Positions 1 through 9,455 of a stretch of DNA of 64,000 nucleotides are shown piece after piece. The DNA lies in assembly GCF_030035675.1 (NCBI RefSeq), contig NC_084482.1:227504943-227568942 (forward strand), in the 5' to 3' direction. This DNA comes from Rhineura floridana (lineage: Eukaryota > Chordata > Lepidosauria > Squamata > Rhineuridae). A program made the position numbers and the translations under genes. The first letter of the stretch is position 1. Every line of letters begins with the position of its first letter. Below the pieces are notes generated by a model. The model was given only the letters and a program-made list of their open reading frames with translations, made no database searches and was not told where the DNA came from.

Positions 1-878
1 CTTTCAGGTATCCTGATCCCGAGCTGCCTGTATAGGGCTTTATACACCAAGACTAGAACCTTGAACTTGGCCCGGTAGCAAATGGGCAGCCAGCGCAATT
101 CTTTCAGCAGCAGGGTGACATGTTGGCGATACCTTGTCCCAGTGAGCAGTCTCGCCGCCACATTTCGCACCAGCTGCAGCTTCCAGACCAACCTCAAGGG
201 CAGCCCCACGTAGAGCGCAATACAGTAATCCAGCCTGGAGGTTACCAGTGTGTGGACAACAGTGGTCAGGCTATCCTGGTCCAGAAAGAGCTGCTGCTGT
301 CTTACCAGCCAAAGCTGGTAAAAGGCACTCGTAGCCATGGAGGTCACCTGGGCCTCTAGCGACAAAGATGGATCCAGGAGCACCCCTAGGCTACGGACCT
401 GCTCTTTCAGAGGGAGTACGACCCCGTCCAAAGCAGACAACTGACCAATTATCTGAACTCAGGAACCACCAACCCACAGCGTCTCCGTCTTGCTAGGATT
501 CAGACTCAGTTTATTGGCCCTCATCCAGCCCACCACCGAGTCCAAGCACCGGTCCAGGGTTTGCACGGCCTCTCCTGATTCAGATGTTACAGAGAAATAG
601 AGCTGGGTTTCATCAGCATACTGGTGACACCTCGCCCCAAATCTCCTGATGACTGCTCCCAAGGGCTTCATATAGATGTTAAACAGCATGGGGGACAAGA
701 TAGTACCCTGCGACACCCCACAGCACAACTGCCAGGGAGCCGAAAGACAGTCCCCCAAAGCTATTCTGAGAGCGACCCTGGAGATAGGATCGGAACCACT
801 GTAAAACAGTGCCTCCAATACCCCTCTCACCAAGTCGGCCCAGAAGGATACCATGATCAATGATATGAAAAGCCACTG
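1..878 (-). mobile_element. L2-type LINE, reverse transcriptase fragment
   Basis: Read on the minus strand this encodes part of an L2-like reverse transcriptase: a PQG-type box (GVSQGTILSPMLFNIYM), then YADETQLY where the catalytic YADD box has changed to YADE, then WMRANKLSLNPSKTE. Further 3' come ORF2 C-terminal sequences typical of L2 and the element leaves the window at base 1. It is interrupted by stops and cannot be active. Nearly the same sequence lies inverted at 49,887-50,630, so this copy is part of an inverted duplication. Confidence 0.8.
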
Positions 879-879
879 A

Positions 880-1030
880 GGAAACATGAAGAACCGGCCC
901 ATTTAGCTCACAATTGTCTACCTAGCTCTGTTCCAACTATGAGGCGCCCACATCTCGAAGCTTAAGGCCATAAAATTCATCATCAAAAACACAGATGTTC
1001 CCACGATGTTGAAGTTGGTTCTCAGTGCCT
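880..1030 (-). promoter_or_regulatory. ZNF promoter/5' region, 3' half (copy D)
   Basis: The reverse complement matches the stretch just downstream of the GC-rich promoter copies at about 6,845-6,985 and 23,420-23,545: the shared series includes GGCGCCTCATAGT, the GAGCTAAATGGGCC segment and a final CCTCAG. The 5' half of this copy lies at 2,830-3,330 (copy A); the foldback element sits between the two halves. No coding function is seen. The unit would transcribe leftwards, out of the window. Confidence 0.6.
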
Positions 1031-1262
1031 TATTTGCTTGAAAGTTCAAAACACTAAAAAAGAAGAAAAGTTGACAGCTACAGCAACTTCAAGACAAAGT
1101 TAACATGTCTCTGAACCCCAAAATGATATGTATGATATATTGCTGTGATTGGGGGGCTCCCCCCATCAAGAATAACAGTAAATTTATGCAACCAAAATAA
1201 TCAAGCTTCTGATATTATCATAAATGCATAATGATGTCATAAAATCATAAAAAAATAATAAC

Positions 1263-1890
1263 TGAGCGTTCCCACCCCAAACTGTGCTCTGGGCCAGGAT
1301 AAATCATAAACCCCAGGAAAGGGGAGGGTGTCCTCTATAATATACCAGTGCATCCTGCCTGACCCAGAACTTCTGCTTGACGCAGTGCACGAATAATGGC
1401 ATCTATGGAAAACCAAAAGGCACAAAAAGAGGCAGAAAAAAAAATAAGTAACTGGGGGTGCCCACCCAACAATCTGCTCTGGGCCAGGACAAATCATACA
1501 CCCCAGGAAAGAGGAGGGTGTCCTTTATGAGATGCCAGTGTATCCCGCCTGGCCCACAGCTTCTGTGAGGTGCAGGGCATGCATAAGGGCATGTACGCAA
1601 AACCAAAATGGACAAAAAGCACCCCAAAGTAAATAAGTAAGTCGGGGTACCCACCCCAAAATCTTATCTGGGCCAGAACAAATCATACACCATGGGAAAA
1701 GAGAGGGTGTGTTCTATGAGATGCCCGTCTTTCCCAGCTAAAATAATGAAGAATAAATAGGGGGAAATATTTAATTTGCGGTGACCACTCCAAAATCTGC
1801 TGTGGGCTATGAAAAATCATTCACTTGAGCAAAGTGGATAGTGTCCTCTCCAAAATGCCACTGCATCCTGCCTATAATGGTTTTTCTTCT
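1263..1890 (-). repeat. Left-arm minisatellite of FB1 (inverted orientation)
   Basis: About three units of the 170-190 bp repeat in minus orientation. Each unit contains, on the minus strand, a TTTGTCCTGGCCCAGAGCAG segment followed by TTGGGGTGGGCACCCCC and a T-rich stretch. The innermost unit, near the palindrome centre, is the most diverged. Confidence 0.75.
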
Positions 1891-1899
1891 GGACCCCCA

Positions 1900-2565
1900 G
1901 TTACTTATTTTATATATATACACTGGTATGTTAGAGGGGACACCCTCCCCTTTCCTGGGATGTATGATTTGTCCTCTTCCAGAGCAGACTTTGGGATGAG
2001 CACCCCCAGTTACTGATTTTTTTCACCGTGTTTTTCTCTATTTTGGTTTTGCATAGATGCCCTCATGTGTGCCTGGCACCCAGCGGACGCTCTGGGCTGG
2101 ATGGGATGCACTGGCATCTTGTGAAGGACACCCTCCCCTTTCCTGGAGTATATCATTTGTCTTGGCCCAGAGCAGATCTTGGGGTGGGCACCCCATTACT
2201 TCTTTTTTCTGAGTGCTGTTTGTCCATTTAAGTTTTGCATAGATGCCATTATTCATACCCTGCGTCCAGTAGAAGCTCTGGGCCAGGCGGGACGCACTGG
2301 TATGTTATAGAGAACTCCCTCCCCTTTCCTGGGGTGTATGATTTGTCCTGGTCCAGAGCAGATTTTGGGGTGGGCACCCCCAGTTACTTATTTTTTTTCA
2401 TGGTTTTGCGTAGATGCCCTCATCTGTGCTCTGCACCCAGCAGAACCTCTGGGTCGGATGGGATGCACTGGCATCTCCTAGAGGACACCCTCCCCATTCC
2501 TGGGGTGTATGATCTGTCCTGGCCCAGAGCAGATTTTGGGGTGGGCACCCCCAGTTACTTATTTT
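1900..2565 (+). repeat. Right-arm minisatellite of FB1
   Basis: Roughly four units in plus orientation; GAGCAGA(T/C)TTTGGG-like landmarks fall near 1,982, 2,172, 2,356 and 2,527, giving spacings of about 190, 184 and 171 bp. Unit length varies mainly in the T-rich spacer. Open frames through the array repeat the same peptide and are a by-product of periodicity. Confidence 0.75.
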
Positions 2566-2829
2566 TTATGAATTTATGACATCATTATGCATTTATGATA
2601 ATATCAGAAGCCTGATGATTTTGATTGCATAAATGTATTGGTATTCTTGATGGAGGGAGTCCCCCGATCGCAGTGATATATCATACAGGGTACCCCAACA
2701 TACATTTTGGGGTTCAGAGACATGTTAACTTTGGCTTGAAGTTGCTGTAGCTGTCAACTTTTCTTTTTTTTAGTGTTTTGAACTTTCAAGCAAAACTGGA
2801 ACTGGGAATTAGGAACAAAAGTCAGTGTT

Positions 2830-3330
2830 GTGATGTGCCCGAGGGATGCTTCGATCCGGCCCCAACACAGCTCAGGGGAGAGGCAGACGGGACGGGGAAG
2901 AGCTGCATGCCCAGATCTGGAGGGTCTGCTGGGAGGGGGCGCTTCAGGGGGTCCTCTCCCTCTCCCACCCTCCCTCCCGCCCCCAATTGCCTACCTTTGT
3001 CTCCAGGCTCCCCCCTTGCAACCCCGCTCGCCAACATCGCTGCGCACAAAGAGAGCTCCGCGCTTCCAGCCTGCATTTCTCGCACGGAGGCGGGGCAGGA
3101 AAGGGAAGTCCCGCCTTTGCGCTCTTCCGCTCCGTTGTCCTTTGTTAACCCGTTAAGAGCAAAGTGGCTGAAGCTCCTCGGCTGCTTCGCAGGGAGACCG
3201 GAAGCCCCTTTCTGGCCGGTGACCCTTCTCCATATTAAAACGAAAAATGACAGGCACATTTTTAAAAAAGGGCTTCAAGGGAACAGCTTAGGTTATCTAA
3301 ACCCTGTTTCCTTTACGTCAGTCTACCATA
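2830..3330 (-). promoter_or_regulatory. ZNF promoter and 5' exon (copy A)
   Basis: GC-rich block in inverted orientation, closely matching copies B (6,307 onward) and C (22,706 onward). Read on the minus strand it ends a putative exon at GGAGACAAAG followed by a GTAGGC splice donor (GT at 2,993-2,994). A short ATG frame just upstream of the donor (MLASGVARGEP) is shared with copy B but is destroyed in copy C, so I treat the exon as 5' untranslated. It is separated from its downstream half (copy D) by FB1. No finger exon follows inside the window. Confidence 0.6.
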
Positions 3331-3342
3331 AATAGAATTTCT

Positions 3343-4041
3343 TGGCCAGACAGGGAACAGTGGCATCTCAGAGAGGACACCCTCCCCTTTCCTGGGGCAT
3401 ATGATTTGTCCTGGGCCAGAGCAGATTTTGGGGTGGGCACCCCCAGGTACTTATTTTTTCCTCTAAGTTTTGTCTGCTTTGGTTTTGCGCAGATGCACTC
3501 ATCCGTGCCCTGCCCCCAGCAGAAGCTCTGGGCCAGGCGGAACATAGTGGCATCTCATAGAGGACACCTTCCCCTTTCCTGGGGCATATGATTTGTCCTG
3601 GGCCAGAGCAGATTTTGGGGTGGGCACCCCCAGGTACTTATTTTTTCCTGTTTGTTTTTCTCTGCCTTCATCCATGCCCTGCGCCCAGCAGAAGCTCTGG
3701 GCCAGGTGGGACGCATTGGCATCTCATAGAGGACACCCTCTCCTTTCCTGGGGTGTATGATTTGTCCTGGTCCAGAGCAGATTGTTGGGTGGGCACCGCC
3801 CGTTTATTATTTTTGATGATTTTATGACATCATTATGTATTTATAATAATATCAGAAGCCTCTTTATTTTGATTGCATAAATGTATTCTTATTCTTGACG
3901 GGTAGAGTCCCGCCGATCATAGTGATATATCATACAGGGTACCCCAACATATATTTTGGGGTTCAGAGACATGTTAACTTTGGCTTGAAGTTGCTGTAGC
4001 TGTCAACTTATCTTCTTTTTTTAGTGTTTTGAACTTTCAAG
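3343..4041 (+). mobile_element. Foldback-like element, right arm only (FB2)
   Basis: Three plus-oriented 170-190 bp units (GAGCAGATTTTGGGGTGGGC-type landmarks near 3,419 and 3,607 and a variant near 3,776) followed by the right terminal repeat, ending CTTTCAAG at 4,041. No left terminus is present: the array begins directly next to promoter copy A. It is either a truncated insertion or a rearranged piece of FB1. Confidence 0.65.
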
Positions 4042-4044
4042 AAA

Positions 4045-4791
4045 ATTTCTACACTTAGGAAAAACAAACCAAATGCACAGTTATAAGATGAGGGATACTT
4101 GGCTCAGCAATACGACATGTGAGAAGGATCTTGGAATTGTCGTTGGTCACAAGCTGAATATGAGCCAGCAATGTGATGTGGCTGCAAAAAAAGGGAAATG
4201 CTATATTAGGCTGCATTAACAGAAGTATAGTTTCCAAATCACGTGAAGGACTAGTTCCCGTCTATTCAGCACTGCTTAGGCCTCATCTTGAGTACTGCGT
4301 CCAGTTCTGGTCTCTGCCCTTCAAGAAGGATGCAGACAAACTGGAACGGGTTCAGAGGAGGGCAACAAGGATGATCAGGGGACTGGAAACAAAGCCCTAT
4401 GAGGAGAGACTGAACTGGGCATGTTTACCCTGGAGAAGACAAGACTGAGGGGAGATATGATAGCACTCTTCAAGTACATGAAAGGCTGTCACACAGAGGA
4501 CGGCCAGGATCTCTTCTCGGTCGTCCCAGAGTGCAGGACACGGAATAATGGGCTCAAGTTGCAGAAAGCCAGATTTCGACTGGACATCAGGAAAACTTCC
4601 TTTTAGAGCCATACGACAATGGAACCAATTATCTAGGGAGGTAGTGGGCTCTCCGACACTGGAGGCCTTCAAGAGGCAAGCTGGGCAGCCATCTGTCGGG
4701 AATGCTTTGATTTGGATTCCTGCATTGAGCAGGGGGTTGGACTCGATGGCCTTATAGGCCCCTTCCAACTCTACTATTCTATGATTCTAAG
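4045..4791 (+). mobile_element. CR1 LINE, 3' fragment
   Basis: Encodes the CR1 ORF2 C-terminal region in broken frames (for example [20 protein letters not shown]) and ends with the classic CR1 tail GGCCCCTTCCAACTCTA followed by ATTCTATGATTCTA. It is 5' truncated and abuts the end of FB2. Confidence 0.85.
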
Positions 4792-4796
4792 GAACT

Positions 4797-5250
4797 GGGA
4801 ACTAGGAGCCAACTTCAGGGTCGCAATAAGAGGCAACATCATAGAAGTTTATAGAATTATGCCTGGTGTGGAGGAAGTGGACCGAGAGAAGGACTTCTCC
4901 ACAGAGCAGCTGGTTAGACTATGGAACCCCCTACCACAAGAAGCTGTGTTGGCCACCAGCTTGGGTGGCTTTAAAAAGAAAGACTACCGAAAAATCAATA
5001 AAATATGTTTACAAAAAGAGAAGATAGGATTAGACAAACCAGTGGAGGAAACGCTCTTGAGAGCATTGCTCTGCCTCACTGTTGGAGTTTCTGGAAACCG
5101 AGTCAGGAGGGGGGGAGCGCTCTTTGGGCTCCGGTCCTGCTTGTGGGCTTCCCTTGGGGGCATCTGGTTGGCCACTAAGAGAACAGGATTCTGACTAGGT
5201 GGGTCCCCTTTGGCCTCAACCAGCAGCCCCTTCCGATGTTCTTATGTCCC
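4797..5250 (+). mobile_element. CR1/L3-like LINE, 3' end
   Basis: Diverged copy of the second CR1 type in the window. The peptide VRLWNPLPQEAVLATSLGGF matches the end of the ORF at 11,000, and the tail contains CCTGCTTGTGGGCTTCCC, GAGAACAGGATTCTGACTAGG and TTCTTATG. It lies directly behind another CR1 tail, so the two LINEs are stacked. Confidence 0.75.
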
Positions 5251-6306
5251 CATTCCATTTTTTCTTCCTTTGTGTTTTAATACAGTTGTTTATTTCGGTT
5301 GTGATCTGCTTTTAATCCTCCTGTTGTCCTAATGGGGTTCAGCATCCCTATGGAGAGCACTTTTGAATGTTCAAAGCACTTCACAGGCAGTCCCTGGTGG
5401 TCCTTACAACACCTGTGAGGTAGTCCAGGTGTGCATTCAATTGCCTCTGGGGCCAGGCCCTCCAGATGGCTCTAGCAAGTGAGTCCAGCTGTATTGGGGG
5501 GCATTAATTCATGATCCCATAAGTGGCAACCAGCAAGATTTTGAGCATGGGGAGAAACCGCCCATGGAAATCTCTCTCCCTCTGAGTAAGGGATTGGTGC
5601 CCTATTGCCCTCGGGTGCTTGTAGGGCTCCCCCCGATGTTAGGCTTACCTCTTCAGCTCTGCCATTCTCAAAAAAGGTGATTCTTCCATGCTGTTGCTGT
5701 TTGGGGAGGGGGGGACTTCATGGGGGGCTGGAAGCTGAACCTGCTTCTCTTGGCTCTGGGGTGGCTGCAGCGGTCTGGATCGGGGCCAGTCTCCCCCTCT
5801 CCCTTCCCTGAAACTGCTGGGAGTGGAGCTCCATGCATGGGGAAATATTCCCCCCGAATCCCCCCGGGAGCATGAGGGAGAGCAGGGGGGTCAGGAAAGG
5901 ATACCCCACTTGTAGTCCCAGGGGGCTGGAGACAGGGAGTGGGGGGCCCTCATTGGAGGGTCCCAGTGGAGGGGGGCGAGCTTCTCCCTGCATAGCTGAA
6001 AAGAGCCACAGAGGGGGGGAGGGAGGGAAGGAGGGAGGGAGGAGGCCCCCACCACTGCCTCACCGTGCCCTCACCGAAAAGTCCCCCTCCCTCCCAGCCC
6101 AGGCAAGATCTGCACACAGACCTCAATGATGAGAAATCAAGTAGAAATCTAGCACGCCAGGGAGAGATGCTGCAGATCAAACACTTGTCCTGGTGCCCTA
6201 TTTGCAGGGACAGTTTTTTCTTGTTCAGATGTCGGGGGGGCATTAAAAATGGGATGCGCCAGCTGCAGTTAGGGGCCCAGTCCATTGCTGCTGCCATTCG
6301 GGGCCT
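5251..6306. other. Intergenic, GC-rich to the right; no gene seen
   Basis: No supported gene. Around 5,390-5,430 a TTACAACACCTGTGAGGTAG stretch recalls the MIR/L2 core but is too short to call. From about 5,690 the sequence is G-rich and purine-rich on the plus strand and leads into promoter copy B. Open frames here look like GC-composition artefacts. Confidence 0.4.
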
Positions 6307-7100
6307 CTCAGCACAAAAAGTCCCTGCACAGAGAAATCTAACAGGTAAAAGGAAACGGGGTTTAGGCTAACCTAAGCTGTTCCCTCAAAGCCTTTTTTAA
6401 AAATGGTGCCTGGAAATTTTGTTTTTACTATGGAGAAGGGTCACCGGCGAGAAGGGGGCTTCCCGCCTCCCCACGCTCTCCCTGCGAAGCAGCCGAGGAG
6501 CTTCAGCCACTTTGCTCTTAAAGGGTTAACAAAGGACAACGGAGCGGAAGGGAAGAGCGCAAAGGAGGGACTTCCCTTTCCTGTCCCGCCTCTCGGTGAG
6601 ACATGCAGGCTGGAAGCGCCGGAGGAGCCCCTCTTCGTGCGCAGCGATGTTGGCGAGCGGGGTTGCGCGGGGGGAGCCTCGGAAGAAAGGTAGGCAATTG
6701 GGGCGGAGGGGAGGGTGGGAGGGGGCGAGGAGCCCCTTAAGCGCCCCTCCCCGCAGACCAGATCGGAGGATGCACCTCTGCCCCATCCCGTCTGCCTCTC
6801 CCCTGAGCTGGGGTGGCTGTGGTGGGCCAGATCGAAGCGTCCCTCGGAACACCTGTGGTTCTGGTGATGAAATTCGTGGCCTTCAGCGTGGAGATGGAGG
6901 CGCCTCATAGTCGGAAGAGAGCTAAGGAGACAATAGTGAGCTAAATGGGCCGCTTCTTCTTGTGTCCTCAGTTGTCCTTTGGTTCAGCTGCGATAGTTGA
7001 ATAGAGAGGCTCTTCTTTCAATGCCTTCATTCTGCCAGCCCTCCCCACTTTCCTAGTCTGTTAGAATCAAGGTCACCGTTTAATTTAGGGAAGCCCAAAC
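6307..7100 (+). promoter_or_regulatory. Promoter/CpG-rich 5' exon of ZNF unit 1 (copy B)
   Basis: Starts at a TCAGCACAAAAAGTCCCTGC boundary shared with copy C and continues through a CpG-rich block (about 6,480-6,700). A putative first exon ends GGAAGAAAG with a GTAGGC donor (GT at 6,690-6,691); all three complete copies keep this donor. A short ATG frame at 6,647 ends at the donor but is lost in copy C, so the exon is probably untranslated. It lies upstream of the KRAB exon at 8,497 and finger exon at 15,023 on the same strand, which is why I assign it to that gene. Transcription start not determined. Confidence 0.55.
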
Positions 7101-7242
7101 GTGGCCCTGCCCTCCGGCAAACTGTTTAGCGAGTGACGTTTTTCTTGAAATGTGTGCAAATGGTGGGAGCTACTTCCCTCCCTCTTCCTACACCAGGTGT
7201 AAGTTCCCTACTAAATCAGAGGATATTATCCAATTTCTCCAC

Positions 7243-7447
7243 ACCACGCACCTTTATGGCACATCCACAGTGTTCATTGAAAGCATATCGCTTCCCCCCA
7301 AGAGTCCTGGGAGTTGTAGTTTATGAAGGGTGCTGGGAATGTAGTGCAGTGAGGAAAAACTATTATCCAGGATTCGTTGGGGGAAGCCATGTGCTTTACA
7401 TTTGTGTTGAATGTGGTTTAAATGTCTGCTGTGATCACACACTTCTG
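7243..7447. repeat. MITE-like imperfect palindrome
   Basis: Contains AGTCCTGGGAGTTGTAGTTT and GAAGGGTGCTGGGAATGTAG, a motif pair common in short amniote DNA-transposon relics. GCTTCCCCCCAA near the left and TTGGGGGAAGC near the right are inverted. The same copy is found at 23,808-24,005 in unit 2, so it inserted before the units were duplicated. Confidence 0.5.
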
Positions 7448-7499
7448 TCATGACTCCTCTAAGCTTTTTTTCTACAGCAAAAATCGCCAAATGTTTCGA

Positions 7500-8365
7500 C
7501 CCTTGATCATTTAGGTTGCCCATTTCTCTACCTCTTCCACTTCTAAAATGCTATTTTTGTGGTCAGGCAACCAGAACTGAAGACAGCATCCAAGTAGGAT
7601 CACATCTTAGAAGTGTATAATGGCGTTATGATATTGGCAGTTTTATTTTCAATCTGTGTCTTAATGATCCCTCACATGGAATTCACAAATTTCATACCTA
7701 TAACATCAGTATCTTAATTGGGGCATCCACTATGACCTCAAGGTCTCTCTCCTGTCAGTCACCACCGGTTCACTTAGGATTTGTGCATCCCTTTACGCTT
7801 CCTTACATTTAATTGGATTTGCTCTTTAATAGCCAAGCCTGCTTGGAGAGTTCCTGTTGGATTTCCTCACAATCCTTCTTTATTTTAATCAACCTGAACT
7901 AGATATCAACAGTAAAGTTGGTTACCTTGTTTCTCACCCTAAATCCATGTCATTTAGAAACAAGTTTAAAAGCACAGGTCCTAATCCTGATGATTGGTGG
8001 GTGGGGCGCTTCTTACATCCCTCCGTTAGGAGAACTATTCATTTATTCCTGCTTTCTCCTTCCTGATCTTTAAACACTTCCTGATGCATGAGATCATATT
8101 TCCTCGTATCCCATGATTGCTGTGTTCCACTCCATGTTTGGTAATTTTGTCTTTAGTAATATTTTCCACTACTTTTCCCGTAATAGCAAATAGGCCTCTG
8201 ATTTCCAGGTTACCTTCTGTGTCCTTTTGGCTTTCAAATTGTCATACATTTACCAGTCCATATGGTAGCAAGCCTTTGGGAGAAGGTTCATATTTTTGTT
8301 ATAAGATCAGCAATGTCACATTTGGGTTGTTTTAAGACTTCTCAGGTAGATGCCATCTGGACCGG
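7500..8365 (-). mobile_element. Old CR1 LINE fragment, antisense
   Basis: Reverse complement matches CR1 ORF2 from the GPDGI motif (antisense GATGCCATCTGGACC near 8,350) to the region before LPYEERLQHLG. Heavily mutated. The start of the same fragment recurs at 24,680-24,727 and 27,546-27,660, where unit 2 is split by later insertions. Confidence 0.6.
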
Positions 8366-8496
8366 AGATGATTTGTGAATGCTAAAGGAAAAGATCCCGC
8401 GTGCCCCATCTTTCTTCAGAGTGCGAGTGGAGGTCAGATGATGTCCATGCCTTGGCTGGGAGTATTAATGCAGAAGCAATTGTTTTCTTCTTCCAG

Positions 8497-8638
8497 GGAC
8501 TGGTGAGCTTTGAGGAAGTGTCCTTTCACTTCACCCAAGAGGAACAGGCTCAGCTGGATCCAGACGAGAGAGCTCTGTACAAAGAGATCATGTGGGAGAT
8601 TCAGGAGATGGCGACCTATTCTGTTAGAATTAGGAGAG
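8497..8638 (+). CDS. KRAB-A box exon of ZNF unit 1
   Basis: Encodes GLVSFEEVSFHFTQEEQAQL, DPDERALYKE and a further segment IMWEIQEMATYS, a recognisable KRAB-A box (VSFEEV, FTQEE, LDPDERALY, then MWE where MLEN is usual). The KRAB-A box normally recruits TRIM28/KAP1 to silence chromatin. A good acceptor precedes it (TTTTCTTCTTCCAG, exon from 8,497). Two donors are possible: GTTAGA at 8,623 gives the usual 126-bp exon, while GTTAAG at 8,639 leaves phase 1, which joins in frame to the finger exon starting GA-TAC at 15,023. W to Q in the position of the usual EEW motif (EEQ) and I-for-L in MLE may weaken TRIM28 binding. Its initiating exon was not found: copy B does not join it in frame. Confidence 0.75.
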
Positions 8639-9060
8639 GTTAAGGATAGCCTTCTTACTCCCTTCCCGGCACCCCTGCTTCATAAATCGGACCCACTATG
8701 CATTTCAGATTATCCAGTAGAGCTGCCATCATTTCCTACACCCCCTTTTCCCAGACAGGAAGACTCTGGGGGCCAATTTAGTACTTATAATTCTGGGATT
8801 CTAGGGACAGCACCCCCTGCGCTTCCCAGCCAGCCAGAGCCCTCTTTAACTTACTATAAGGCCTACAACCAACACTCTCCCTCTGTTGCTGCCACCAATC
8901 TGAAGAGTCAGCTTTTCTTTAGCACCTCAAAATCCTTTTATTCGGTAGTGAGGAACACATGTTTTAGCGCAAGTACCTACCTGATCCTAAGTCACTATTT
9001 ACCTCCAGGATATTGGTCCCCTCAAATGTAAAGCTGTTTGGCTGTTCCACTAAAGGCTTT
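8639..9060. other. Intron sequence, nothing recognised
   Basis: Between the KRAB exon and the L2 at 9,061 I see no gene and no repeat I can name with confidence. Confidence 0.4.
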
Positions 9061-9455
9061 TTCCTGATGGTGGATGAGGCATAAAGGCTGCATATGGTGC
9101 TCAATGGGGCACAATTGCCCCTGAAAGACCAAGTCCGCAGCCTGGGGGTCATTCTTGACTCCCAGCTGTCCATGGAGGCTCAGGTCTCAGCTGTGAGCCG
9201 GGCAGCATTGTATCAACTCCATCTAATATGAAGGCTACGCCCCTACCTTCCAAACCATCTGCTCCCATTGGTGGTACATGCCCTGGTCTCCTCTCGCCTA
9301 GACTACTGTAAAGCACTCAATGTCGGGTTACCCTTGAAAACGGTCCGGAAGCTGCAACTTGTAGAGAATGTGGCAGCTCACCTGATTAAGGGTAGCCGCC
9401 GGCAAGACCACATCACACCTGTGTTGAAGGAGTTGCACTGTTTACCAGTTGCACG
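9061..9455 (+). mobile_element. L2 LINE, part 1 (interrupted)
   Basis: Encodes VVHALVSSRLDYCKALNVGL and LKELHCLPVA, the conserved C-terminal region of L2 ORF2. The reading continues at 11,310 (IRAQFKLLVLTFK), so the CR1 at 9,456-11,309 was inserted into this L2. Confidence 0.85.

Larger units (their letters stand above)
1036..2791. mobile_element. Foldback-like palindromic transposon, complete copy (FB1)
   Basis: The left end (GCTTGAAAGTTCAAAACACT) and the right end (its reverse complement) begin inverted terminal repeats of about 225 bp (1,036-1,262 and 2,566-2,791) that match with few differences. Inside each terminus lies an array of a 170-190 bp unit; the left array is inverted relative to the right, switching near 1,890, so the whole element is one large palindrome. 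The termini also contain small hairpins such as GGGGGGCTCCCCCC. No transposase is encoded, so it would be non-autonomous. No clear target-site duplication is visible. The layout resembles Foldback/Galileo-type elements, but superfamily membership is not shown. It splits a ZNF promoter copy into halves A and D. Confidence 0.7.

Noticed and set aside
2822-3335. GC-rich frames on both strands of promoter copy A as protein-coding genes.
   Set aside because: Not conserved among copies A, B and C once insertions are considered; conservation follows the splice donor and CpG block instead.
1237-3827. Frames repeating peptides like DTLPFPGVYDLSWPRADFGV.
   Set aside because: By-product of the foldback minisatellite; frames change between units and strands.
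6597-6693. Short ATG frame MLASGVARGEP before the splice donor as a possible protein start.
   Set aside because: Copy C reads ATG-CAG-TGA at that place and the phase does not join the KRAB exon.
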